NCBI RefSeq assembly: GCF_026340675.1
Contig: NZ_JAPEOX010000001.1
Location: 1,116,001 to 1,180,000 of the forward strand
Reading direction: 5' to 3'
Origin: Streptomyces sp. NBC_01264
GTDB taxonomy: Bacteria; Actinomycetota; Actinomycetes; Streptomycetales; Streptomycetaceae
Length of the DNA stretch: 64,000 bases
Under the pieces are notes generated by a model that saw only the letters and a program-made list of their open reading frames with translations, did no database searches and had not been told where the DNA came from. A program made the position numbers and the translations under genes. Every line of letters starts with the position of its first letter. Position 1 is the stretch's first letter. This document shows positions 27,860-36,104 of the stretch, piece after piece.

Positions 27860-29737
27860 ATGAAGAACATTCATACGACCGCGGGCGTTCCGTGGCATGT
27901 ATCCGCGTTCCGCGTCGAGGCGGGTGGGGCGGGAGAAGCAGAGCTGGTCGGGCGGATCCGTGAGCTGAGGGCGAGGATCCTCTTCGACCATGGCCGCCGC
28001 CCCGACTTCCGGACACCGGACGGCGGCTACGCCGACGACCAGGAACTGGACTTCGGCGCCTGGCACTTCGTCGGAAGGCGGGAGGCCGGGGGTCCGCCCT
28101 TGGGGTACGTGAGGCTCTCGACGCCGGAGACAGGCAACCTCTTCCAGACCCGGGCGTACCTGGGAGCCGCCCTCTACGACGACGTTCTCAGGGAGAACGG
28201 CCTGGGTACTGCGGAAACGTTTGAGCACAGTCGGTTGGTGGTGGAGCACCAGGCGCGCAAGCTGGGCCTGGGGATCCATCTGAATGCCTTCGCCATGGGC
28301 GCCGCGCGCTTCCTGGGAGCCAAGGCGATGATCGGGACCTCGGGGACCGCCGACGGGCAGGACCGATTCCACGAGCGGTTCGGTTTCCGCCCCGTCCCCG
28401 GTACGCGCCGCTACGTCGAGCACTACACCGAAGACGTGGTGATCATGCTGTACCGCCCCGGACTCCCGTCAGGCGAGTTCGGCGGGCTCGTCGAGCAACT
28501 GGAAGAATCCTTCCCCGCCGCGGTAGTCCCCGCGCAGCATGCCGTGCTGGGTGCGACACCGCGGCCCGGCACGGCCCCGCAGGACCTCGTACGCCTGTCC
28601 TCCACCCGTCTCACGGTCGCGGCGACCGCCACGAGCGGCGATCCGCGTTCCGGCGCGTGCTGGCAGCCCGTGCTCTTCACCCCGGCGCACGAGCACGACC
28701 GGATCGGCCTGCAGCGTCTAATCGACTCGGGTGAGGTCCGCGAGGTACTGGACACGATCGCGGATCAGCTGGCGGAACTGGTCACCAGCCGCGAGCCCGG
28801 TCTACGTTCATCGCCGGACGCCGTGCAGCGGGCCGTATCGGAACAACTGGCCGGCACCGACCCGCAGGAGTACGGGACCTGGGTCTGGTACCCGTGGTCG
28901 GGACGCCTGGTGCACCTGCTCCCTCGCGAGGAGTTCCGCCTCGTGCGCACCGACCGCAACCGCGGTCGGATCGACCGTGCGCAGCAGCGCCGGCTGCTGG
29001 GACGTCGTGTGGGCATCATCGGTCTCTCGGTCGGCAGCAGTGCCGCCCTGACCTTCGCGATGGAAGGCATCGGCGGATCGTTCAAGCTGGCCGACTTCGA
29101 CTCCCTCAGCGTCTCGAACCTCAACCGCTTGCGCGCGGGCGTCCATCACCTGGGGCTGAACAAATGTGTACTGGCGGCCCGGCAGATGCTGGAGATCGAC
29201 CCCTGGCTGGACATCGAGCTCTACCAGGACGGCCTCACCGACGACACCATGGAAGACTTCTTCACCGGCGGCGCGGGCCCCATCGACCTCCTGGTCGAAG
29301 AGTGCGACACCCCCTACGTGAAGATCGCCGCCCGCGAGCGCGCCCGGGACCTAGGTGTCCCGGTGGTCATGGACGCGAATGACCGCGGCCTGCTGGACGT
29401 GGAACGCTTCGACCTCGAACCCGAGCGGCCCCTCCTGCACGGCCTCCTCGGAGAGACGACCTCCAGCGACCTCAAGGACCTCACCCACGAGGAGATGGTC
29501 GACGTCATCCTCACCATGGTCGACAGGGAGCGCATCAGCCCGGAACTGAGGGCCTCCATCTCCCAGATCGGCATCACCCTCAGCAGCTGGCCGCAACTCG
29601 CCTCGGGAGTCGCACTCGGCGGCGCCCTCACCGCCGACGCCGCGCGCCGCATCCTGCTGGGCCAGCCCCGCCCGTCGGGACGCTTCTACACCGACCTGGA
29701 GATCCTCACCGGGGGCGACCGGAGCACCCTCGCCTGA
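27860..29737 (+). CDS. LuxI/GNAT-like acyltransferase fused to ThiF/E1-like domain
   Basis: 625 aa. Residues 15-200 resemble GNAT N-acyltransferases of the LuxI/FeeM kind: GPPLGYVRLSTPETG (79-93), the E-x-S-R motif FEHSRLVVE (121-129) and LGLGIHLNAFAMGAARFLGA. Residues about 370-530 form a ThiF/MoeB/E1-like domain: GIIGLSVGSS nucleotide loop (385-394), DFD (412-414), SNLNR (419-423), K435 and ECD (481-483). No CxxC zinc pairs are seen. It resembles the ThiF-containing MoeY-type proteins of mycobacteria only in the C-terminal part. An acyl carrier protein and KAS III gene follow, suggesting acyl transfer from ACP to an amine, with the E1-like domain activating a carboxyl group. The function is inferred. 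The ribosome site is weak. Confidence 0.8.
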   Translation: MKNIHTTAGVPWHVSAFRVEAGGAGEAELVGRIRELRARILFDHGRRPDFRTPDGGYADDQELDFGAWHFVGRREAGGPPLGYVRLSTPETGNLFQTRAYLGAALYDDVLRENGLGTAETFEHSRLVVEHQARKLGLGIHLNAFAMGAARFLGAKAMIGTSGTADGQDRFHERFGFRPVPGTRRYVEHYTEDVVIMLYRPGLPSGEFGGLVEQLEESFPAAVVPAQHAVLGATPRPGTAPQDLVRLSSTRLTVAATATSGDPRSGACWQPVLFTPAHEHDRIGLQRLIDSGEVREVLDTIADQLAELVTSREPGLRSSPDAVQRAVSEQLAGTDPQEYGTWVWYPWSGRLVHLLPREEFRLVRTDRNRGRIDRAQQRRLLGRRVGIIGLSVGSSAALTFAMEGIGGSFKLADFDSLSVSNLNRLRAGVHHLGLNKCVLAARQMLEIDPWLDIELYQDGLTDDTMEDFFTGGAGPIDLLVEECDTPYVKIAARERARDLGVPVVMDANDRGLLDVERFDLEPERPLLHGLLGETTSSDLKDLTHEEMVDVILTMVDRERISPELRASISQIGITLSSWPQLASGVALGGALTADAARRILLGQPRPSGRFYTDLEILTGGDRSTLA

Positions 29738-29876
29738 GGTGCTCCCCGAAGATCAATGCGATGGCCCACGCCGTGGCCACAGCATCGCACCAGAACACCG
29801 CGCCCCTGCCCTGCGTCTGACCAACACCACCGTCAACAGACCTCTCCACGTGGTCCACCGAGATGGGAAATCCACC

Positions 29877-30140
29877 ATGTCCACAGCTGCTGACATCCTG
29901 CACCGGGTCACGGCCCTTGTCGCCGCCGTCGCAGATCGTCCGGTCGATGAAATCACCGCAGAGTCCCGACTTGTCGAAGACCTCGACCTCGACTCGCTCC
30001 AGGTCGTGGAGATCGCGGTCCGGGCCGAGGAGGAATTCGGCATGCCGGTCGACGACTCACGGCTGGCCGAGCAGGGCGTGACCGTGGCCCACTGCGCACG
30101 CGTCGTGCAGGATGCGAACACCCGGGAAGTCCGCACGTGA
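29877..30140 (+). CDS. Acyl carrier protein
   Basis: 87 aa. The phosphopantetheine site is Ser40 in VEDLDLDSLQVVEIAVRAEE; the acidic helix II that docks with ketosynthases follows (EEFGMPVDDSR). It lies 139 bp after the GNAT-ThiF gene and its stop overlaps the KAS III GTG by 4 bp, so ACP and KAS III are translationally coupled. It is too distant from any fatty-acid synthase genes here to be the housekeeping AcpP; a dedicated carrier is likely. Confidence 0.92.
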   Translation: MSTAADILHRVTALVAAVADRPVDEITAESRLVEDLDLDSLQVVEIAVRAEEEFGMPVDDSRLAEQGVTVAHCARVVQDANTREVRT

Positions 30141-31138
30141 CCCGCCAGCCGTCCCCCGCCTTCGGAATCCAGGGCCTGGGAGTCCACGTCCCACGGCGCA
30201 GGGTCAGCAATGCGCAGATCGCCGACCAGTACGGCGTGGACCCGGAGTGGATCGAGCGCATGACCGGGGTCAGGCAGCGGCAGTACGCGGAACCCGGCCA
30301 GGCCACGTCCGAACTCGCGGTCTCAGCCGCCGAGCACGCACTCGCCGATGCCCACCTCTCTCCCAGGGACATCGACGTCATCCTCGTGGCCACGAGCACA
30401 CCCGATCAGCTCGCGGTCGCTACGGCCTGCCGGGTGCAGCACCGTCTAGGTGCGGACCGGGCCTGGGCCACCGACGTGGGCGGCGCCTGCGCGGGCTTCC
30501 TCTACGCCTTGAAGACGGCCCGCGACATCCTCGCCGCGTCCCACCCCGATGGGCACGCCCTGGTCATCGGAGCGGAGACGTTCTCCAAGTTCCAAAATCC
30601 CGTCGACCGCTCCACAGGTGTCCTGTTCGCGGACGGTGCAGGCGCCGTGGTCGTGGGTCCGGCGACCACGGGCAAGGGCATCCTGTGCAGCGCACAGGGA
30701 ACCGACGGCGCACTCGCCGACATCGTGGGGATCCGGGCCGGCGGCAGCGCCCGGCCGACGACCGAACGCACCGTCTCCGAAGGCGGTCACTACCTGCACA
30801 TGAACGGGAAGGCCGTCGCGGCCTACTTCCAAGACGTCTTCCCCAAGATCGTCGACAGACTCGTCCAGCTGTCCGGTCTGCCCCTGGGCGAGATCGACCT
30901 CGTCGTTCCGCATCAGGCGAATCCCCGCATGCTGCGTTCCTTGAGTCTTGAGTTGGGCATCTCCGCCTCACAACTCGTCGTCACCGCCGATACGTTCGGC
31001 AACACGGGCGCGGCCTCCATTCCCATGGCCCTCCACGTGGCACGGGACCAGGACCGCCTCCACCCGGACACCACCGTTCTCCACGTCGCCGTCGGTGCGG
31101 GAATGACCTGGGCCGGAACCGTACAGCGTTGGCTGTGA
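30137..31138 (+). CDS. Beta-ketoacyl-ACP synthase III (FabH-like)
   Basis: 333 aa, GTG start in a GTGA overlap with the ACP gene. Thiolase fold with the full triad: Cys118 (DVGGACAGFLYAL), His259 (VVPHQANPRM) and Asn289 (DTFGNTGAASIP). The N-terminal FGIQGLGVHVPRRRVSNAQI and GVRQRQYAEPGQATSELA blocks are typical. FabH-like enzymes condense an acyl-CoA starter with malonyl-ACP or act as acyltransferases in small pathways. Coupling to a private ACP and an acyltransferase gene points to a specialised product rather than bulk fatty acid. Confidence 0.92.
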   Translation: MTRQPSPAFGIQGLGVHVPRRRVSNAQIADQYGVDPEWIERMTGVRQRQYAEPGQATSELAVSAAEHALADAHLSPRDIDVILVATSTPDQLAVATACRVQHRLGADRAWATDVGGACAGFLYALKTARDILAASHPDGHALVIGAETFSKFQNPVDRSTGVLFADGAGAVVVGPATTGKGILCSAQGTDGALADIVGIRAGGSARPTTERTVSEGGHYLHMNGKAVAAYFQDVFPKIVDRLVQLSGLPLGEIDLVVPHQANPRMLRSLSLELGISASQLVVTADTFGNTGAASIPMALHVARDQDRLHPDTTVLHVAVGAGMTWAGTVQRWL

Positions 31139-31383
31139 CCCCCGCTCTGGCGCTCACGCCGCTGAGGGAGGCGAGTTCTCGAGGAGTGTTCGGGGGGGGC
31201 GCCGCGCCGGCCTGAGTTGCGCCCCCTCCCCCATAGTTCCCTGTCCTTTCCCGGGTACAGCCCCGCCGTCCCCTCCGCGTTTTGTTCCTCCAGCGTGGCC
31301 CGCAGATCCGAAACGCCGGGGCTGACGCGACCCTGTCCGATGGCGACCAGCACGGCAGCAGACTCACCGGCCTGGGTGGCGGG

Positions 31384-31563
31384 TCACTTCGTCGCGTCCG
31401 CAGACCGTGTCGGCAGGGCCCCACGACCAGCCTCCAGGCGGGCGGCGGGGACGCGGAACGGCGAGCACGAGACGCAGCCGAGTCCGGCCTCGTGGAAGAA
31501 GTACACGAAGCTCGGGTCTCCTCCATTTTCCCCGCAGACGCCGATCTTGAGGCCGGGTCGAAT
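31384..31563 (-). pseudogene. PPDK C-terminal fragment (second copy)
   Basis: Encodes [20 protein letters not shown] and [16 protein letters not shown] to the TAA-type end SADATK, matching the last 60 codons of the complete PPDK gene at 59527 ([20 protein letters not shown]). The DNA of the two tails is also clearly similar, including the region of the stop. Upstream residues are unrelated. About 45 bp further on (31605-31647, plus strand) [14 protein letters not shown] resembles the N-terminus of the haem kinase at 55031, so this may be debris of a second dormancy cluster. Confidence 0.75.
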
Positions 31564-31734
31564 CACGTGGTTGTTGGGGATCCGTTGACGCACGTGCCTC
31601 GGATGCGGCTGACGAGCTGCTCGACGAGCTCCGAGTACGCATCGACGCCCCAGAACCCACCAGGGCGCAGGAGGACCTAGTCGATTTCCTCGAGTGTTCA
31701 GGCAGGCGAATCAGGTCTGGGACACCCGTCGCTG

Positions 31735-32218
31735 CTAGGCCGCTTCGGCGAGTGCCTCAAACGACAGGGGGAGGGTCAGCTCCGATTCCAGGGTGAACAC
31801 CGAGTCCATGACCGTTCGCAGCCGCTGCGGCGCGTCCGGCATCACATGAGAGTAGGTCTGGTATGTGATCTTGGGGTCTCGATGTCCGAGCCATTCAGCC
31901 ATGTCGGTCACCGGTACACCCTTGGACAGTCCAGCCGAAGCGAAGAAGTGACGGAGCCAGTGGGGAGTGATCCTCCTGGTGATGCCGGCACCAGCCTTAG
32001 CCGACCGCCAGAGCCGGTCCACGAGCGAGTACATGAGGATGTTGGTACCGCCCACGTTCGAGAACAGGTAGTCACCTTCGATCCGGTTCAGGCCGGTCGC
32101 GACCCGGTAGGTCCCATGCTGCTCGACGTGCTGCCTGATCTTCACCACGATGGTGGTCGGGATCGGAACGGCGCGCCCTTCATCCTGGTCACGCCACTTC
32201 AAGTGACGGATGCAGGGC
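31735..32218 (-). pseudogene. Tyrosine recombinase/integrase, C-terminal fragment
   Basis: About 160 codons of a phage-type integrase catalytic domain: RAVPIPTTIVVKIRQHVEQH, HWLRHFFASAGLSKG (HxxR), ADMAEWLGHRDPKITYQTYS-type end with EWLGHRD and the nucleophile Tyr in QTYSHVMP. The first catalytic Arg and the arm-binding domain are missing because the frame is cut at 32219 by the IS30 left end. It marks a former integrative element. Confidence 0.85.
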
Positions 32219-33663
32219 GGATTCAACTGGTCGTCGCAACACCTCGTGATCGTGGAGGTGTGGGGTGGTTCGTCGTCAGCAGGCAGCGGACAGGGCGGTG
32301 CGTCCGAAGTTGAGGTCTCCGGGGCATCCGAAGTACCAGCGTCATGTCGAGGCGGCGTTCTGGACGGAGATCGCCAAGGGCCTTCTTGCCGAGGAGGCCG
32401 CGGCCGTCGTCGGCGTGGCGCCGGCGGTCGCGACGCGCTGGTACCGCCAGTGTGGCGGCATGCGACCGTTCGATCCGAAGCCGCCTTCGGGCAGATACCT
32501 GTCGTTTCGCGAGCGGGAAGAAATCGCGCTTCTCAAAGCCCAGGGCAAAGGAGTGCGCGAGATCGCTCGAGATGTCGGTCGTGATCCTGGAACGATTTCC
32601 CGGGAACTGAGGCGCAACGCGGCCACGAGAGCCGGCAGGCGTGACTATCGGGCGTCCGTTGCCCAGTGGAAAGCCGACATGGCTGCACGCCGCCCGAAAG
32701 CGGCAAAGCTCGTTGCCAACCCGCGGTTGCACGCCTACGTCCAGGAGCGACTGTCCGGTCAGATCAGCACGCCATGCGGCAGGGCTATCGCAGGTCCTGC
32801 AACAGGCAACTGGACGGGACGGAACAAGCCGCATCGCGCGGATCGGGCATGGGTCCAGGCTTGGAGTCCGGAGCAGATCGCGAACCGGATCAAGCTGGAA
32901 TTCCCGGATGATGAGTCCATGCGCATCAGCCACGAGGCGATCTACCAGGCCCTCTACATTCAGGGCCGCGGAGCGCTGAAACGCGAGCTCATTCTGTGTC
33001 TTCGAACCGGTCGCGCTCTGCGTGCGCCGCGGGCGCGTTCACGCCGGAAGACCTGGGCGCACGTGACGCCGGAAGCGTTGATCAGCGAGAGGCCCGCCGA
33101 GGTCGAGGACCGTGCTGTTCCCGGCCGCTGGGAAGGGGACCTGATCATCGGGCTGGAGCGTTCCGCGATCGGCACCGTAGTCGAGCGGTCGACCCGGTTC
33201 ACGATGCTGGTCCACCTGCCCCGCGAGGAAGGGTTCGGGACAATCCCCCGAACGAAGAACGGCCCCGCCCTGGCCGGTTACGGAGCGATCTCCATGAAGA
33301 ACGCACTCGCCAACACGATGTCGACGCTGCCCGAGCAGCTGAGGCGCTCTGTGACATGGGACCGCGGCAAGGAGATGTCGGCACACACGCAGTTCCGCAT
33401 CGAGACCGGTATCCCTGTGTTCTTCGCCGATCCACACAGCCCATGGCAGCGAGGCACAAACGAGAACACGAACGGGCTCCTGCGTCAGTACTTCCCGAAA
33501 GGCACCGACCTTTCACGCTGGTCCGCCGAGGACATCGAAGCTGTCGCCCACGCACTGAACACCAGACCACGCAAGGCACTCGGCTGGAAGACCCCAGCCG
33601 AGGCACTCAACGAGCAAGTACTGTTGCTCCAACAGGCCTGTGTTGCAACGACCGGTTGAGTCC
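32219..33663 (+). mobile_element. IS30-family insertion sequence, complete, about 1445 bp
   Basis: Imperfect inverted repeats of about 24 bp are seen: 32219 onward reads GGATTCAACTGGTCGTCGCA and the right end, reverse-complemented, reads GGACTCAACCGGTCGTTGCA; both continue ACAC. No target duplication flanks it, and the two flanks are unrelated fragments (integrase tail; IS3 transposase tail), so it probably took part in a deletion or rearrangement. Confidence 0.85.
32265..33659 (+). CDS. IS30-family transposase
   Basis: 464 aa. N-terminal HTH regions (ISREL block: FREREEIALLKAQGKGVREI and DVGRDPGTISRELRRN) precede the DDE core: Asp in GRWEGDLIIGLERSA, Asp in SVTWDRGKEMSAH and Glu in GTNENTNGLLRQYFPKG. 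The stop lies in the right inverted repeat. A segment with PREEGFGTIPRTKNGPALAG is longer than in many relatives. The gene looks intact. Confidence 0.92.
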   Translation: MVRRQQAADRAVRPKLRSPGHPKYQRHVEAAFWTEIAKGLLAEEAAAVVGVAPAVATRWYRQCGGMRPFDPKPPSGRYLSFREREEIALLKAQGKGVREIARDVGRDPGTISRELRRNAATRAGRRDYRASVAQWKADMAARRPKAAKLVANPRLHAYVQERLSGQISTPCGRAIAGPATGNWTGRNKPHRADRAWVQAWSPEQIANRIKLEFPDDESMRISHEAIYQALYIQGRGALKRELILCLRTGRALRAPRARSRRKTWAHVTPEALISERPAEVEDRAVPGRWEGDLIIGLERSAIGTVVERSTRFTMLVHLPREEGFGTIPRTKNGPALAGYGAISMKNALANTMSTLPEQLRRSVTWDRGKEMSAHTQFRIETGIPVFFADPHSPWQRGTNENTNGLLRQYFPKGTDLSRWSAEDIEAVAHALNTRPRKALGWKTPAEALNEQVLLLQQACVATTG

Positions 33664-33982
33664 AAGCAATACACCAGCCGTGAACTCGCCTTCTTGGCCG
33701 ACGAGTTCGGCATTCGCCTGTCGGTCGGACGCACTGGGCAATGCTGGGACAACGCGCTCGCGGAATCGTTCTTCTCGACCCTCAAGAACGAGCTGGGCGA
33801 TACCTACCCCTGGCCGAGCCGGGCTGCCGCACGCACCGCGATTTTCGAGTGGATCGAGAGCTGGTACAACTTGCACCGGCTTCACAGCAGCCTCGGCTAC
33901 CACAGTCCCGCCGAATACGAGACAGCCCTCGCCGCCTGACCACCACGGCACAGGTGTCCGTCAAAGCGGAACAAGCTCACCT
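33664..33982 (+). pseudogene. IS3-family OrfB C-terminal fragment and right end
   Basis: Encodes RELAFLADEFGIRLSVGRTG, QCWDNALAESFFSTLKNELG (with the DDE Glu) and LHRLHSSLGYHSPAEYETAL to a TGA at 33939. The sequence after it (GTGTCCGTCAAAGCGG) resembles an IS3 right end. The 5' part, with both catalytic Asp residues, is absent at the IS30 boundary. It differs from the complete IS3 at 8287. Confidence 0.85.
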
Positions 33983-34466
33983 CATCGGCGCCGGCACTAA
34001 GGACGACCCGCCCTTCGACTACCGTCGCAAACCCGAAAAGGGCCACCGTAAGGCGAACGAGGCAGACCTGCAGCGCGACTTCCACCATTGGCTGCTAACA
34101 GGCCCGTTGCACGGCATTGTGCAGGTAGAGACGAACAACGCCGGCATGGGCCGCGCCGACGTCCTGGTCCAGTTCTCATCTCTGCGCTACCTGACAGAGA
34201 TGAAGCAGGATCCCGACGACAACAGCCGCCCTCACATCGAGGGGAAGTACCTCGCTCGAGAAGCCGAGTACACCAATACCAACGTCCCCTTCGGCCAGCT
34301 CCTCGTCCTCGACCTCACTCCCAAGACAGCCAGCGGCGGCACCCTGCGCGTCGACGAAGTGGCCTGGTTGGCGACTCACCGGCCGCGAGGCGCCTCCACC
34401 GACCGGCTCGTCCTCGCTGGCATCGTCACCGGCAACCGTGTCAGGCCGTCCACCTACTCACGCTGA
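33983..34466 (+). pseudogene. PD-(D/E)XK-like nuclease, C-terminal fragment
   Basis: About 160 codons: GHRKANEADLQRDFHHWLLT, GIVQVETNNAGMGRADVLVQ, SSLRYLTEMKQDPDDNSRPH and a C-terminal FGQLLVLDLTPKTASGG segment. D (in GRADVLV) and E-x-K (in LTEMKQD), spaced by a strand, fit the PD-(D/E)XK nuclease core. No start or N-terminal domain is present; the frame is cut by the IS3 remnant. The context (integrase, IS elements) suggests part of a defence or mobile-element gene. The family is not identified. Confidence 0.55.
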
Positions 34467-34856
34467 CACCGAGGTCACCGTAGACCCGGCCCTCCGACGC
34501 GGAGGTGTCGCGGCTTCGTTGAACCGCGAGCCCCGAGCCGCCCCCGAAGTGTCATCGCTGATTCCTCGGGGCCCTGCTGGCGCCCGCGGGCGAGATAGCC
34601 CGAGACTCTAAATCCACCTGACGACTCGCCAAAATGAGCGTCAAGATATCGCCCATAACGCCCACACTGCACATAATGCTTACTGATTAAGTCCCAGGTC
34701 AGGCGCCCTTCGCGACCGGCTCCAGGATCGCCACGCACTCCACGTGGCGGGTCTTCAGCACCAGGTTGAAGATCCTCTCTCCACAACTGGCATCTTCATG
34801 AGGCGGGCACCGCGCCACCGCACTGCGCCAGTTGCAGCCCCCGGCGCTACGGAGGG
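34467..34856. other. Intergenic stretch with possible gene remnant
   Basis: On the minus strand, ending at 34699, a short frame reads FNLVLKTRHVECVAILEPVA. The HVECVAIL part resembles the C-terminal end of TrmA/RumA-type RNA methyltransferases, but 28 codons are too few to call. GC drops near 34620-34690. Nothing else recognised. Confidence 0.3.
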
Positions 34857-35519
34857 TCAGGAACTGGTCTTTTCAGCCCGGTGCTTGAGTTGGCAGTGGA
34901 CGTCGACGATGCCCTCCACAGCATGGGTGAGGCGTTCGGCCGACGGGATCAGGTTGCCATCGCGGACCTCGCCGGTCAGGGTGGCGATCCCTTGGGCCAC
35001 GGTGACCTTGACGGCCTCGTGGGAGAGGGGGAAGAGACGGTCGACGACGGAGCGGAGGATCTCGGTGGCGAGTTCCTCGTCGGTGCGGAGGAAGACCTTG
35101 AGGAGGTCGGCGCGGCTGACGATCCCCTTGAGGGTGCCGTCGGCGTCGACGACCGGGAGTCGCTTGATGTGCCGGTCGGCCATGAGACGGGCGGCCTGAG
35201 GCAGGGTGGCGTCGGGGCGGATCGTAACGGCCGGGGTGGTCATCATGTTCTCGGCGAGGGTGGAGCCGGCCTTGGCTGTGTCGCCGAGGCGGCGCATCTG
35301 CTCGATCAGGCCCGGGCGGTGCTCGTGGAACTCCTCCTTGGGCAGGAGGTCGGCCTCGGAGACTACGCCGACGACGTGCCCCTCGCCCTCGACGACGGGG
35401 AGGGCGGTCACCTTCCACCGCTCCATAGCGGTGGCGATGTCCTTGAAGCCGGTAGAGGGGGTGACAGCGATGACCTTGGTGGTCATGACGTCGGCGACGG
35501 TGTACGGCGTGGAGGTCAT
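34857..35519 (-). CDS. CBS-CBS-BON domain protein
   Basis: 220 aa. Two CBS motifs (TVADVMTTKVIAVTPSTGFK, GHVVGVVSEADLLPKEEF; TLAENMMTTPAVTIRPDATL, GTLKGIVSRADLLKVFLR) form a Bateman module that usually binds adenine nucleotides. A C-terminal BON domain follows (VKVTVAQGIATLTGEVRDGN). It lies 10 bp after the cNMP-binding gene on the same strand, an arrangement repeated at 57564-58693. Probable energy-state sensor with an unknown partner. Confidence 0.9.
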   Translation of the reverse strand: MTSTPYTVADVMTTKVIAVTPSTGFKDIATAMERWKVTALPVVEGEGHVVGVVSEADLLPKEEFHEHRPGLIEQMRRLGDTAKAGSTLAENMMTTPAVTIRPDATLPQAARLMADRHIKRLPVVDADGTLKGIVSRADLLKVFLRTDEELATEILRSVVDRLFPLSHEAVKVTVAQGIATLTGEVRDGNLIPSAERLTHAVEGIVDVHCQLKHRAEKTSS

Positions 35520-35529
35520 GGCGGGGTCC

Positions 35530-36011
35530 TCAGCGTGCGTAGGCGAGCGGGGTGCCGCTGCCGTGAAGGGCGAACAGGTCAAGGAGCCGGGTACGGGCGG
35601 AGTCGAGCCGGGCGGCGATGACCGCGCCCACGGCAACGGCAAAGGAGACGGAGACGGACCGACCGACGGCCGAGTCCTCATTGCACAGTTGGCGTACAGC
35701 TGCGGCGTCGAATTCCAGGGCGCGCACCTCGCGGGAGACGGTGGCTCCCAGGTGCCAGCTGTAGGGAGGGAACATCCAGGACCAGCCGAAGAGCTCGCCG
35801 TAGCCGAGGGTGTCGACGACCACGTTCTTGCGGCCGGGGACTGGGTGTCGAGGTCCACGGTGCCGCACTGGATGATCCAGAACTTCTCGGCCCGCCGTCG
35901 TTCGTTGAAGATGCGGGTGACGGCCGTGAAGGTCACCTGGTGGGAGTGCGCGAGCAGGGCTTCGCGGGCTTCTGGTGCCAACGCTTCGAGGACGGTGTGC
36001 ATGGTGCTCAT
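35530..36011 (-). pseudogene. Cyclic-nucleotide-binding domain protein, frameshifted
   Basis: ATG 36011 follows GGAGG. The frame encodes PEAREALLAHSHQVTFTAVT and AEKFWIIQCGTVDLDT, then shifts near 35845 to VPGRKNVVVDTLGYGELFGW, SREVRALEFDAAAVRQLCNE and LDSARTRLLDLFALHGSG. The intact paralogue at 58229 reads LDVHVPGRRAAV at this point, so one base is missing. Joined, it is a Crp-type cNMP domain of about 160 aa without DNA-binding domain. Real mutation or sequencing error cannot be told apart here. Confidence 0.75.
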
Positions 36012-36086
36012 GGAGTGCCTCCAACCCTTCGCATCCACCCTGCTCGGCGGCCACCGGGGCCGGGAGGGCCGCGCGGTGCATACCGC

Positions 36087-36104
36087 GGGGACCGTCTGGC
36101 CCGG
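36087..36104. promoter_or_regulatory. Candidate DevR/OsdR box
   Basis: GGGGACCGTCTGGCCCGG, 76 bp upstream of the cNMP-binding gene, fits the GGGNCC-N4-GGNCC pattern repeated through this region. Confidence 0.6.

Noticed and set aside
30137..31138. Reading the KAS III and ACP as housekeeping fabH/acpP
   Set aside because: No fabD, fabF or other fatty-acid genes adjoin; coupling to a GNAT-ThiF gene argues for a specialised pathway.
34699..34785. Possible RNA methyltransferase C-terminus on the minus strand
   Set aside because: HVECVAIL is suggestive but 28 codons are not enough to assign a family.
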